Below, in pieces: positions 8,114-16,211 of a stretch of DNA of 41,304 bases. How positions within the stretch are numbered: the stretch's first letter is position 1; the number at the start of each line of letters is the position of its first letter. The DNA comes from Acidimicrobiales bacterium (GTDB taxonomy: Bacteria; Actinomycetota; Acidimicrobiia; Acidimicrobiales; UBA8190). A program made the translations under genes and the position numbers. The notes beneath the pieces are model-generated. The model was given only the letters and a program-made list of their open reading frames with translations. It had not been told where the DNA came from and did no database searches. The stretch lies in assembly GCA_031292675.1 (NCBI GenBank), contig JARLGQ010000111.1:1-41304 (forward strand). The letters are read 5' to 3'.

Positions 8114-9646
8114 TCAGACCGGGGCTTCTACGGCCAGTTTCGTCTCGCGCTCGGGGGGCAGGTTGTCGTACAGGTCGGTGACGAGCTCGTCACGCCGGGC
8201 CCGGTAGTCGGGGTCCTCCCACAGGTTGCGCCACTGCAGGGGGTCCTCGGCGAGGTCGTAGAGCTCGCCCTCGGTCCCCTCGTAGAGCGGGCCCGGCTCG
8301 TAGGCGGTGCACAGCCACCCCTCGCGGTAGATCGAGCGCAGGTGCATGCCGATGTGGGGGAACTGACTGTCCCACTCGGTGATGGCCCATTGGCGGTCCG
8401 AGCCCGGGGCCGTGGGCAGGCTCCGGCCCTGGGCCCACTCGGGGACGGCCGCGCCGGCGATCTCGCAGAAGGTCGGGACGAGGTCGACGTGGCCGACCGG
8501 CTCGGGGACCTCGGCGGGGGTGACGCCCGCACTGGGCGCCGGGCGCCACACGAGCGGCACGCGCATCAACGCGTCCACGTGGTACGGGCCCTTGAACAGC
8601 AGTCCGAAGTCGCCCTGGAGCTCGCCGTGGTCCGTGGTGAACACGACATCGGTGTCGGCGCTCCAGCCGAGCTCTCCGATACGCGCCATGACCCGGCCGA
8701 GCGCCTCGTCGATGAGCTCGTTCTCCACGTGGATGAGCGCGTTCACCTCCCGCACCTGGTCAGCAGGCATGTTCCCCGGCACGAACTTCATGGGGCCGCC
8801 CTCCATGTTCTGGAAACGCCCCTCGTACCAGTCGAGCCAGTGGTGGGGCTTCTGGGCCAGGATCTCGACGGCCTTGTCGGTCGATCCCGGGTACCCCGGG
8901 GGCAGGTCGAGCTGGCGCCAGTCGATCCGGCTCCGCACTTCGTCGACGGGGGGGTCCCAGGGGTGGTGCGGGTCGGGGAAGCTCATCCAGCAGAACCAGT
9001 CGTCGTCGGGGTCGAGCGAGTCCAGCCAGGCGATGGTGCGATCGGCGACCCAGTCCGTGTGGTACATCCCGCGCGGCATGGGATTGTGCTTCACCTCGGG
9101 GGCGTCGGTGTCGCCCCCGCCCTCGTCGTTGAGCCCCATGCTGGCGAAATTGATGAGGGGGTAGAAGGCGTCGAGCCACTGCGGGCCGTTGGCTTCGAGC
9201 CAGGTGTCGTAGTGCCACCGCCGCAGGTATCCGTGCATGGCCAATTCGACATGGTCGAAACCCCGGTACGGGCCCGTCGACCCCTCCTTGGCCAGGCAGT
9301 TCTCGATCCACTTGCCGTCGGGGTCGAAGGCGGGCTGGAAGTGCGCCTTGCCGACGAGGGCGGTGCGGTAGCCCACGGTGTCGTGGAGGTGCTCGGCAAC
9401 CGAGGGCGCGTCGAGGGGGAGCGGCACGCCGTTGGCGACGACGCCGTGGGTGCGCACGTACTGCCCGGTGATCATGGTGGAGCGGGCCGGTGTGCACACG
9501 GTGTTCTGGTTGTGGGCGCGGCGGTACACGATGCCGTCGGCGGCGAGGCCGTCGACGACGGGCGTGCGGGCGATGGTGTTGCCCGTGCACCCCAGCGCGT
9601 CGTAGCGCTGCTGGTCGGTGGTCACGAAGAGGATCTTGCGGCCCAT
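8114..9646 (-). CDS. Type I sulfatase (arylsulfatase/choline-sulfatase family)
   Basis: A 510-residue cytoplasmic-looking sulfatase without a signal peptide. The N-terminal metal-binding segment (ILFVTTDQQRYDALG) is followed by the sulfatase signature C51-T-P-A-R55, in which Cys51 is the residue normally converted to formylglycine. The later segments VGKAHFQP, DWFCWMSFPDPHHPWDPP and FTTDHGELQGD are the other conserved metal and substrate motifs. The gene stands 75 bp after the dehalogenase gene on the same strand, with a 12-bp palindrome in between. The substrate is unknown; no sulfatase-maturing enzyme is visible in the window. Confidence 0.93.
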   Translation of the reverse strand: MGRKILFVTTDQQRYDALGCTGNTIARTPVVDGLAADGIVYRRAHNQNTVCTPARSTMITGQYVRTHGVVANGVPLPLDAPSVAEHLHDTVGYRTALVGKAHFQPAFDPDGKWIENCLAKEGSTGPYRGFDHVELAMHGYLRRWHYDTWLEANGPQWLDAFYPLINFASMGLNDEGGGDTDAPEVKHNPMPRGMYHTDWVADRTIAWLDSLDPDDDWFCWMSFPDPHHPWDPPVDEVRSRIDWRQLDLPPGYPGSTDKAVEILAQKPHHWLDWYEGRFQNMEGGPMKFVPGNMPADQVREVNALIHVENELIDEALGRVMARIGELGWSADTDVVFTTDHGELQGDFGLLFKGPYHVDALMRVPLVWRPAPSAGVTPAEVPEPVGHVDLVPTFCEIAGAAVPEWAQGRSLPTAPGSDRQWAITEWDSQFPHIGMHLRSIYREGWLCTAYEPGPLYEGTEGELYDLAEDPLQWRNLWEDPDYRARRDELVTDLYDNLPPERETKLAVEAPV

Positions 9647-9685
9647 GAGGTTCCGATCGGTCGGCGGGACAGGGATGCCATCCGG

Positions 9686-9697
9686 CGTGACGTCACG
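9686..9697. promoter_or_regulatory. Perfect 12-bp palindrome upstream of the sulfatase gene
   Basis: CGTGACGTCACG is a perfect palindrome 40 bp upstream of the sulfatase ATG, between that gene and the dehalogenase gene. It could be an operator half-site pair; no regulator can be named. Confidence 0.35.
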
Positions 9698-9721
9698 TGG
9701 TGGTGACGGTCCGGGGCGCGG

Positions 9722-10645
9722 TTAAGGGGCGGTGTTGAAGTGGACGAAGTCGATCACGGCGGAGGCGAGGTCCTCCCCCTTGTCCTCCTGGAGGAAGTGC
9801 CCGGCGCCGGTGATGGTGGTGTGGTTCTGGCCCAGGGCGCCGGGCACCACGTCGAGAAAGAGCTGGTCCGCTCCGTGGGTGATGGGGTCGCGGTCGCTGA
9901 ACGCGCACAGGAACGGCTTGTCGAACTCCCGCAGGACGTCCCACGCCCGCCGGTTGGCGTCGGCGGCGGGGTCGTCGGGACGGCAGGGCACGAGCATGGG
10001 GAACTGGCGCGCACCCTCCTTGTAGGACTCGTCGGGGAACGGGGCGTCATAGGCCGCGATCACCTGGGGCGGGACCTCGGACACACAACCGCCGCCCACG
10101 ATGCGCCCGACGGGGAGCGTCGGCACCTCCTGGGAGAATTTCTGCCAAGCCAGGAACGCGTCGCCCATGTCCATGTCGCCGGTGGGCAGGCCGGTGTTGG
10201 CGGCCACCACCCGGCGGAAGCGATCGGGGTGTTCCGCCACGAGGCGCAGACCGACGAGACCTCCCCAGTCCTGGCCGACGAGGGTCAGGCCCGACAGCCC
10301 GAGCTCGTCGAGCAGTGCGGCCCGCATCCACTCCACGTGGCGGGCGTAGGTGTAGTCGCTGCGGCGGTCGGGCTTGTCCGAGCGACCGAAGCCCACCAGG
10401 TCGGGAGCGATGACCCGGAAGCCGGCGCTCGTGAGCGGCACGACCATCTTCCGGTACAGGTAGCTCCATGACGGCTCGCCGTGCATGAGGAGGATCTTCT
10501 CGGCCCCCGACGCGGGGCCCTCGTCGATGTAGTGCACCCGGATGGTTCCATTCCCGTCTCCGCTCGGGACCTCGACGTAATGGGGGGCGAACCCGAAGTC
10601 GGCCAAGCTCTCGAAGCGTTCGTCGGGTGTTCGGAGCACGTTCAT
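9722..10645 (-). CDS. Haloalkane dehalogenase (alpha/beta hydrolase, HLD-I type)
   Basis: A 307-residue alpha/beta hydrolase predicted to cleave carbon-halogen bonds. The HGEPSWSYLYR oxyanion loop starts at residue 55, the nucleophile Asp126 lies in GQDWGG, the acid is probably Asp253 (SDRDP) and the base His283 (GAGHF). The two halide-stabilising tryptophans of DhlA-type enzymes appear as Trp127, next to the nucleophile, and Trp167 in the cap (FLAWQKF). Having an Asp nucleophile plus both Trp residues favours a true dehalogenase over an epoxide hydrolase. The start overlaps the stop of the TetR gene (ATGA), so the regulator gene is translated first on the same transcript. Confidence 0.88.
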   Translation of the reverse strand: MNVLRTPDERFESLADFGFAPHYVEVPSGDGNGTIRVHYIDEGPASGAEKILLMHGEPSWSYLYRKMVVPLTSAGFRVIAPDLVGFGRSDKPDRRSDYTYARHVEWMRAALLDELGLSGLTLVGQDWGGLVGLRLVAEHPDRFRRVVAANTGLPTGDMDMGDAFLAWQKFSQEVPTLPVGRIVGGGCVSEVPPQVIAAYDAPFPDESYKEGARQFPMLVPCRPDDPAADANRRAWDVLREFDKPFLCAFSDRDPITHGADQLFLDVVPGALGQNHTTITGAGHFLQEDKGEDLASAVIDFVHFNTAP

Positions 10646-11262
10646 GGCCTACCTCCGTCGAGTGGTCCGGACAGCACGGCAGTGGCGAGGGTCTCCATGG
10701 TCCGCCGACACGAAGCGGGGCTGCGGCCGAGCCGCTCGAGTTGGTCCCACGTGCTCCATGACGTGGCCACCTCGAGGGCGTCGAGCAGCAGCCGGGCCTG
10801 GGCCGGGCGTCGATCCTCGAGCTCGGGGGCGAAGGTGGTCCGGAGCTGGGCCCGGAGCCACTCGCCGGCGCGCCCGAGCTCCGCCGCCACCGTGGGCGAG
10901 GTGTGCCTGAGCAGCTCGGCCGACCTCCGCACCGGCGCCACGGCCCGGAACACCACGGCACGCTGGTGCACGACCCGTGCCACGCGCTCGTGGACCGGGA
11001 GCGTCGGCGCCGCGGGCCGGATGTTCCGCCAGTGCCGCTCCTCCTGGATCCCCACCGCGGCGCGCAGGATCGACTCCAGGTCGTCGAAGTGGTGGAACAC
11101 CAGCCGCAGCGACACCCCGGCGCGCTCGGCGACGCGCCGGGCGGTGGGAAGGGGGTCGCCCTCCTCGATGAGGACGATCATCGCCTCGGCGAGGGCCTGG
11201 CGGGTGCGTTCCCCCCGGGCCACGCGCCCGTCGACGGCTTGGGGCGCAACAATCGAGGACAT
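10642..11262 (-). CDS. TetR-family transcriptional regulator
   Basis: A 206-residue TetR-type repressor. The N-terminal helix-turn-helix (PTARRVAERAGVSLRLVFHHF, about residues 38-58) is followed by a helical ligand-binding domain ending near WSTWDQLERLG. The ATG is preceded by TAGGAT with a 6-nt gap and TTGCAT 17 bp further up, so the transcript is probably leaderless. A palindrome overlaps the -35 region, which suggests autorepression. It is coupled to the dehalogenase gene and divergent from a quinone oxidoreductase; both are likely targets. Confidence 0.93.
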   Translation of the reverse strand: MSSIVAPQAVDGRVARGERTRQALAEAMIVLIEEGDPLPTARRVAERAGVSLRLVFHHFDDLESILRAAVGIQEERHWRNIRPAAPTLPVHERVARVVHQRAVVFRAVAPVRRSAELLRHTSPTVAAELGRAGEWLRAQLRTTFAPELEDRRPAQARLLLDALEVATSWSTWDQLERLGRSPASCRRTMETLATAVLSGPLDGGRP

Positions 11263-11268
11263 GGCGCC

Positions 11269-11297
11269 ATCCTAAAAAGCTTGCACTGACGATGCAA
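11269..11297 (-). promoter_or_regulatory. Promoter of the tetR-dehalogenase operon
   Basis: Minus strand: -35 TTGCAT at 11297-11292, 17-bp spacer, -10 TAGGAT at 11274-11269, then 6 nt to the ATG at 11262. The spacing is that of a housekeeping-type promoter and predicts transcription starting at the start codon. Confidence 0.6.
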
Positions 11298-11298
11298 G
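11280..11298. promoter_or_regulatory. Palindromic operator, probably for the TetR regulator
   Basis: Inverted repeat CTTGCA-N7-TGCAAG, 19 bp, in the tetR/oxidoreductase divergent region. It covers the -35 hexamer and part of the spacer of the tetR promoter, the classic position for an autoregulatory TetR site. Assignment to this TetR protein is inference from position. Confidence 0.6.
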
Positions 11299-11361
11299 AA
11301 GTCTTCCGGATGCCGGCGTGGGGCGCCCGCCCGCGGTTCCCGGACCGTGGTGGCGGTGTCC

Positions 11362-11367
11362 TAGTGT
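11362..11367 (+). promoter_or_regulatory. Putative -10 element of the quinone oxidoreductase gene
   Basis: TAGTGT lies 8 nt before the GTG at 11376, consistent with a leaderless transcript. A GGAG at 11369-11372 is too close to the start to be a convincing ribosome binding site. No good -35 is visible. Confidence 0.3.
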
Positions 11368-11375
11368 CGGAGTCC

Positions 11376-12347
11376 GTGCGTGTGGTGGTGTGCAACGAGC
11401 TGGGCTCGCTCGACGACGTCGTCGTCGAGGAGCGCGACACGCCGGTACCCGGACGGGGACAGGTGGTGGTGGACGTGCGGGCCGCCGGAGTCAACTACGT
11501 CGACGGGTTGATCTGCCAGGGTCGCTACCAGATGAAGCCCACCGTCCCCTACGTGCCCGGCGGGGAGATCGCCGGTGTGGTGAGTGCGGTGGGTGAGGGG
11601 GTCACCGGGGTGAAGGTCGGTGACCGGGTCATGGCCATGACCGGCTTCGGCGCCTTTGCGGAACAGGTGGCCGTGAACGCGTCGTCGGTCGACCCGGTGC
11701 CCGATGCGCTCGCCTTCACCCACGCCGCCGCCTTCATCCAGAGCTACTGCACGGCGTGGTTCGCCCTGGCGCGCCGCATCACCGTGAGCGAGGGCGAATG
11801 GGTGCTCGTCCTGGGGGCGGGGGGTGGCATCGGATTGGCGGCCGTGGACGTCGCCGTCGCGCTCGGGGCCCAGGTCGTGGCGGCCGCGTCGAGTGCGGAG
11901 AAGCTCGACGCTGCTCGCGGTATGGGGGCGCTCGCCACGGTCGAGTACGAGCGCGAGGACCTCAAGGCGCGCGTGCGCGCGCTCACCGGCGGTGGGGTGG
12001 ACGTCGTCGTCGACCCCGTGGGAGGGCGGCACAGCGAGCCCGCGTTGCGCGCCACCAGGACGTTCGGGAGGTTCTGCGTCATCGGGTTCGCGTCGGGCCC
12101 GATCGCCTCGATCCCCCTCAACCAGGTGCTGCTCAACAACCGCACCCTGGTGGGTGTGGACTGGGGGGCCTGGGCCATGCGCGATCCCGAGGGCCACCGC
12201 TCCATGCTCGGAGAGCTCATCGAGATGGTCCAGAGCGGTCGCCTGCACCCTGTCGAACCCTCCCAGCGTCCCCTCGACGAGGCCGCCGCAGTGATGGCGT
12301 CCCTCCTCGACCGGACGGTCACGGGCAAGGTGGTCCTCGTCCCCTGA
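11376..12347 (+). CDS. Zinc-type-like NADPH:quinone oxidoreductase (MDR superfamily)
   Basis: A 323-residue medium-chain dehydrogenase/reductase. The N-terminal GroES-like domain (VRVVVCNELGSLDDVVVEE ... AAGVNYVDGLICQGRY) leads to the nucleotide-binding motif VLGAGGGIGLAAVD and a C-terminal stretch ending TGKVVLVP, as in NADPH:quinone reductases; no structural zinc Cys cluster is present. The start GTG at 11376 fits the family N-terminus; GTG at 11364 and a longer frame to 11292 are alternatives. It is divergent from the tetR-dehalogenase operon and shares its palindrome-containing intergenic region. Confidence 0.9.
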   Translation: MRVVVCNELGSLDDVVVEERDTPVPGRGQVVVDVRAAGVNYVDGLICQGRYQMKPTVPYVPGGEIAGVVSAVGEGVTGVKVGDRVMAMTGFGAFAEQVAVNASSVDPVPDALAFTHAAAFIQSYCTAWFALARRITVSEGEWVLVLGAGGGIGLAAVDVAVALGAQVVAAASSAEKLDAARGMGALATVEYEREDLKARVRALTGGGVDVVVDPVGGRHSEPALRATRTFGRFCVIGFASGPIASIPLNQVLLNNRTLVGVDWGAWAMRDPEGHRSMLGELIEMVQSGRLHPVEPSQRPLDEAAAVMASLLDRTVTGKVVLVP

Positions 12348-12359
12348 GCGCCGGGTCGG

Positions 12360-12839
12360 TCAGAAGGTCGTCGTCTGGCCGGCGGCCCGGATGGAGCGCA
12401 CCTCTCCACTCGAGTAGCGGAGATGCTCTTCGTAGATGCGCTCGTACCCGGTGTGCGAGATCTTCCACCTTCCCCCGACCTTGACGTACCGGTCGTCGTA
12501 CAGTGCCGTGCCGTGCAGCTCGAAGTCGTGGGCGGGGACGATCACCCGGTCCTCGAGGTACCACCTGCCGGTGGCGCTGTCCGAGCCGGTGAGCTCGATC
12601 TCGGGATGGTGCCCGTTGTGCATCGTGACGATCCCGGGGTCCCCGAGCGACTCCTGCAGGAACGCCACCACGGCGTCCCGGCCGTCGTGGTGCAGCTCGC
12701 CGGACTGGTAGGCGGTGGTGGCGTCCTCTGTGAGCAGCTCTCCGAGCTCGGCGAAGCGCTTCATGTCGAGCAGGCGGAAATAGGCGTACTTGACCTGACA
12801 GATGGACAGGATCTCGGCGGGGTCCACGGGCCTCCTCAC
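12360..12839 (-). CDS. SnoaL/NTF2-like protein
   Basis: A small alpha+beta-barrel protein of about 159 residues (DPAEILSICQVKYAYFRLLDMKR ... LLTEDATTAYQ ... GRDAVVAFL ... MHNGHHPEIELTG ... YDDRYVKVGGRWKISHTGYERIYE), typical of the SnoaL-like polyketide-cyclase/dehydratase group of the NTF2 superfamily. The His-rich segment MHNGHHPEI lies in the cavity region in this family. A second GTG 12 bp downstream (12827) is an equally possible start. Substrate unknown. It converges with the quinone oxidoreductase gene. Confidence 0.82.
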   Translation of the reverse strand: MRRPVDPAEILSICQVKYAYFRLLDMKRFAELGELLTEDATTAYQSGELHHDGRDAVVAFLQESLGDPGIVTMHNGHHPEIELTGSDSATGRWYLEDRVIVPAHDFELHGTALYDDRYVKVGGRWKISHTGYERIYEEHLRYSSGEVRSIRAAGQTTTF

Positions 12840-12953
12840 ACGCGTCCGACAGATGGCTCGACAGCGCTCGGGCCGCCGTCGACGGGCGCCAGTGTAGTGA
12901 GGCCCGCCGGACGGGCCTCGGCGAATCGCCCGCTGCCTGAGGCCTGCCGAGGG

Positions 12954-14357
12954 CTAGCGCAGAGACAGGTGCGTCGTGGCCTCGCCGAGCACGACGCGCA
13001 GCGTCGCCTCGATCTCGTCGAGCTCGTCGTCACCGCACACCAGGACGGGCGAGAGCTGCACCACCGGGTCGACGCGGTCGTCGGCCCTGCACACCAGGCC
13101 CTCCTCGAACAGCCGCGGCGCCACCACGCCCCGCACCAACGCGGAGCGTTCCTCGGGGGTGAAGCGCACTTCGGGGTGGTCGGGGTCCTTCACCAGCTCG
13201 ATCGCCCAGAAGAAGCCGTCCCCCCTGATGTCGCCCACGATCGGGATGTCGCGCAAGGACTCGAGGCGGGCCCCCAGGGACGGCCCCATGGCCGCCACGT
13301 GGTCGATGATGCCCTCGCCCTCGAGCACCTCCAGGTTGGCGAGCGCCACCGCGCACGACACGGGGTGGCCTCCGAAGGTGATGCCGTGGCTGAAACTGGC
13401 GCCGGGCTCCAGGAAGGGCTCGGCCAGGAAGTCGCGGCACAACACCCCGGCCAGCGGCGCGTAGCCCGACGTCACCCCCTTGGCGAAGGTGAGCATGTCG
13501 GGCTGGTATCCGTAGCGGTCGGCGCCGAACCAGGTGCCGAGGCGGCCGAAGGCGCAGATCACCTCGTCGGAGACGAGCAGGACGCCGTGGCGGTCGCAGA
13601 TGTCGCGCACCCGGGCGAAGTAGCCCGGGGGTGGAACGAAGCACCCTCCGGTGTTCTGCAGGGGCTCGAGGAACACCGCCGCCACCGTCTCGGGCCCTTC
13701 GGCCAGGATGGCGCTCTCGATGGCGCCCGCGCACGCTTGCGCCAACCGGTCGTCGTCGGCCGCCACCTCGGGGCCGAACGGGGACCGGAAGCGGTTGGTG
13801 TTGGCGACGTGCACGGCGCCGGGCATGACCGGCTCGAACTGCTCGCGCAGCGCGGGCAGACCCGTCAGGGCGAGGGCGCCCATGGTCGTGCCGTGGTAGG
13901 CGAGGTGGCGGGCGATGGCCTTGGTCCGTTGCGGTTGACCGATCGCCTTGAAGTAGGCGCGGGCGAGCTTCCATGCCGACTCGACGGCTTCGGACCCGCC
14001 ACTGGTGAAGAACACCCGGTTGAGATCACCCGGAGCGAGCTCCGCCAGCCGGGTGGCCAGCTCGATGGCCGTCGGGTGCGCCGCCGACCAGATGGGGTAG
14101 TAGGCGAGCTCCTGGGCCTGGCGCCGCCCCGCCTCGGCGAGGTCGGCCCGGCCGTGACCGGCCTGCACGACGAACAGGCTGGCCAGGCCGTCGAGGAACG
14201 AGCGGCCGTGGACGTCGTAGAGGCGGGTTCCCGATCCTGTGGTGAAGATGGGGATGTCGCTGTCCTCGTAGCCTCCCAGGCGGGTGAAGTGCATCCACAG
14301 GTGACGTCGGGCCGCGGCCTGGAGCCGGTCGGCCTCCTCGCTCACGGTGCGCCCCAT
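12954..14357 (-). CDS. Class III PLP aminotransferase (omega-amino acid/polyamine type)
   Basis: A 467-residue transaminase. PLP-binding features are the SGGSEAVE phosphate loop (119-126), Asp264 in SDEVICAFGR and the Schiff-base Lys293 in FAKGVTSGYAPL. The opening LWMHFTRLGGY and the motif YYPIWSAAHPTAIELA resemble the putrescine/beta-alanine/omega-amino-acid:pyruvate transaminase branch. The ATG at 14357 has AAGGAG 8 nt upstream and lies 16 bp inside the end of the Lrp/AsnC gene, so the two are coupled. Substrate is inferred to be an amine or omega-amino acid, supported by the neighbouring regulator and amine oxidase. Confidence 0.9.
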   Translation of the reverse strand: MGRTVSEEADRLQAAARRHLWMHFTRLGGYEDSDIPIFTTGSGTRLYDVHGRSFLDGLASLFVVQAGHGRADLAEAGRRQAQELAYYPIWSAAHPTAIELATRLAELAPGDLNRVFFTSGGSEAVESAWKLARAYFKAIGQPQRTKAIARHLAYHGTTMGALALTGLPALREQFEPVMPGAVHVANTNRFRSPFGPEVAADDDRLAQACAGAIESAILAEGPETVAAVFLEPLQNTGGCFVPPPGYFARVRDICDRHGVLLVSDEVICAFGRLGTWFGADRYGYQPDMLTFAKGVTSGYAPLAGVLCRDFLAEPFLEPGASFSHGITFGGHPVSCAVALANLEVLEGEGIIDHVAAMGPSLGARLESLRDIPIVGDIRGDGFFWAIELVKDPDHPEVRFTPEERSALVRGVVAPRLFEEGLVCRADDRVDPVVQLSPVLVCGDDELDEIEATLRVVLGEATTHLSLR

Positions 14358-14806
14358 GCATAGGTCTCCTTGTGGATGCGGAGGTACAGGAACGTCTCGG
14401 TGTCGCGCACACCGTCGATGGCGCGGATCTTGTCGTTGAGCAGCTCGAGGAGGTGCTCGTCGTCTTCGACCACGACCTCCACGAGCACGTCGAGAGATCC
14501 CGCCGTCAGGACCACGTAGACGACTTCGGCCAGAGCCGCCACGGCGTCGGCGACCTTTCTCGTGTCTCCCTCGACCGTCAACCCGATCATGGCCTGGCGG
14601 CCGAAGCCGATCATCTTGGGGTCGGTGACGCCCACGATCTGCATGACGCCGGAGTCGACGAGGCGCTGCACGCGTTGGCGGACGGCGGCCTCCGACAGGC
14701 CCACCGCCGGCGCGATCTGGGTGTAGGGGCGCCGTCCGTCCTGCTGGAGCTGCTCGATGATCCGCTTGTCGAGATCGTCGAGCACGACCCTGCCCTCGGG
14801 TCTCAC
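14342..14806 (-). CDS. Lrp/AsnC-family transcriptional regulator
   Basis: A regulator of about 154 residues: N-terminal winged HTH (LDKRIIEQLQQDGRRPYTQIAPAVGLSEAAVRQRVQRL) and a RAM ligand-binding domain (VVYVVLTAGSLDVLVEVVVEDDEHLL). Actinobacterial relatives with the same QLQQDGRRPY and MQIVGVTDP stretches usually sit beside class III aminotransferase genes. GTG at 14806 is used; GTG at 14785 is a plausible alternative, and the longer open frame upstream is repeat-encoded. It is co-transcribed with the aminotransferase and divergent from the FAD oxidase. Confidence 0.9.
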   Translation of the reverse strand: MRPEGRVVLDDLDKRIIEQLQQDGRRPYTQIAPAVGLSEAAVRQRVQRLVDSGVMQIVGVTDPKMIGFGRQAMIGLTVEGDTRKVADAVAALAEVVYVVLTAGSLDVLVEVVVEDDEHLLELLNDKIRAIDGVRDTETFLYLRIHKETYAWGAP

Positions 14807-14820
14807 AGCCGCAGTCCGTC

Positions 14821-14865
14821 GTTGTCCGGTGCGCGGTTGTCCGGTGCGCGGTTGTCCGGTGCGCT
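14821..14865. repeat. Triple 15-bp direct repeat in a divergent regulatory region
   Basis: Three consecutive copies of GTTGTCCGGTGCGCG (the last ends in T instead of G) fill most of the 80 bp between the lrp-type gene and the FAD oxidase gene. Repeated sites next to an Lrp-type gene could be cooperative binding sites for that oligomeric regulator, although they do not resemble the E. coli Lrp consensus. Confidence 0.9.
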
Positions 14866-14886
14866 GGGGGGTGCGAGCCTTGCCCC

Positions 14887-16182
14887 GTGGTCCAGGTCGC
14901 CCCCGTGACGCCGGAGTACGAGGCGGTGCCGTACTGGTGGGACGGTGTCGAGCTCCCCCGGCCCGCACCGTCGCCCCTGCCGGAGGCGGTCGACGTGGCG
15001 GTCGTGGGAGGCGGGTACACGGGGTTGGCCGCCGCCCTCGAGATCTCCCGGGGTGGTCGCCATGTCGTGGTCCTGGATCGTGACGACATCGTGTCGGGGG
15101 CGAGCAGTCGCAACGGTGGCATGGCCCACCCCGGCGGCAAGCACCCGGTGTCGGACTTCCTGCGCATGCCCGACGGGCGACATCTCTGGGACGAGACGGT
15201 GGAGGCCTTCGAGGGGGTGGACGCCCTCGCCCCCGAGCTCGGCATCGATTTCGACTGGCAACGTTGCGGTCACATCGAGCTGGCCCACCATCCTCGAGTC
15301 GCCGCCGCCCAGCGCGCCGTGGCCGACGCCTACACCTCGATCGGCGAGGGGGCCCGGGTCCTCACCGTCGCCGACCTGCGTTCGGAGATCGGCTCGGGCC
15401 GGTTCTTCGGGGGCCTCCTCGTCGAGCGGAGCGCCGGTCTCCATCCCGCCAAGTTGGCGGCCGGCCTGGCTCGGGCCGCGGCCGGCGCCGGCGCCGCGCT
15501 CCATGGGGCGACCACCGTCCTGGGGCTGCAGCGGCGCGGTCAGGGATTCGAGCTCGAGACCTCCCGGGGTGCGCTGCGCAGCGACGAGGTCGTGGTGGCG
15601 ACCAACGGCACGACCGACGGCAGGCTCCTGCGGTGGTTGGGGCGACGCATCCTCCCCGTCGGGAGCTACATGATCGCCACCGAGACCCTCGAGCCCGACG
15701 TGGCGGCATCGGTCAACCCCCATGCCCGGATGTTCTTCGACACGAGGAACTTCCTGCATTACTGGCGCCTGTCGCCCGACCGCAGCCGGGTCCTCTTCGG
15801 GGGTAGGACCTCGCTGGCGCCCACGACGGTCGAGAGGTCGCGCGACCTGCTCCACTCGGCCATGGTGGCGATCCATCCGCAGCTCGCCGGTGTGCGTGTC
15901 GATCGTGCCTGGGGAGGACAGGTCGCGCTCACCGCCGACCGTTTTCCGCATGTGGGCCGTCATCCCGGTTCGGGCGTGGTGTACGCCATGGGGTACTGCG
16001 GCAGCGGTGTGGCGCTCTCCATCCACTTCGGCCGGGCCGTGGGACGGTGGCTTTGCGGCTCGGGCAGCCTGCCCGCGTTCGCCGGACGACCCTGGCCAGC
16101 CCTGCCGTGGCCCGCGCAGGTCCCGTCGCTGCTGGCGGTGGCGGGCGTGGGATTCCGGATACGCGACGCCCTAGGACGCTGA
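14887..16182 (+). CDS. FAD-dependent amine/amino-acid oxidase (DAO family, PuuB/OrdL-like)
   Basis: A 431-residue flavoprotein. The dinucleotide-binding motif VDVAVVGGGYTGLAAALEISRGG starts near residue 35 and ends at a glutamate-replacing Asp in VVLDRDD; ASSRNGGMAHPGG follows, as in gamma-glutamylputrescine oxidase and related D-amino-acid-oxidase-fold enzymes. The C-terminal motif GRHPGSGVVYAMGYCGSGVALS closes the FAD site. The GTG start lies 80 bp from the divergent regulator. Oxidation of a secondary or primary amine feeding the neighbouring transaminases is the likely role; the precise substrate is not visible. Confidence 0.88.
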   Translation: MVQVAPVTPEYEAVPYWWDGVELPRPAPSPLPEAVDVAVVGGGYTGLAAALEISRGGRHVVVLDRDDIVSGASSRNGGMAHPGGKHPVSDFLRMPDGRHLWDETVEAFEGVDALAPELGIDFDWQRCGHIELAHHPRVAAAQRAVADAYTSIGEGARVLTVADLRSEIGSGRFFGGLLVERSAGLHPAKLAAGLARAAAGAGAALHGATTVLGLQRRGQGFELETSRGALRSDEVVVATNGTTDGRLLRWLGRRILPVGSYMIATETLEPDVAASVNPHARMFFDTRNFLHYWRLSPDRSRVLFGGRTSLAPTTVERSRDLLHSAMVAIHPQLAGVRVDRAWGGQVALTADRFPHVGRHPGSGVVYAMGYCGSGVALSIHFGRAVGRWLCGSGSLPAFAGRPWPALPWPAQVPSLLAVAGVGFRIRDALGR

Positions 16183-16211
16183 GCGGCCTTGAGCGCCACG
16201 TTGCCTTCTCC

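Noticed and set aside
12954-15245. A 763-residue fusion of regulator region and aminotransferase
   Set aside because: The frame upstream of 14357 is antisense to the FAD oxidase or out of frame with the Lrp gene; the aminotransferase has its own ATG and ribosome binding site.
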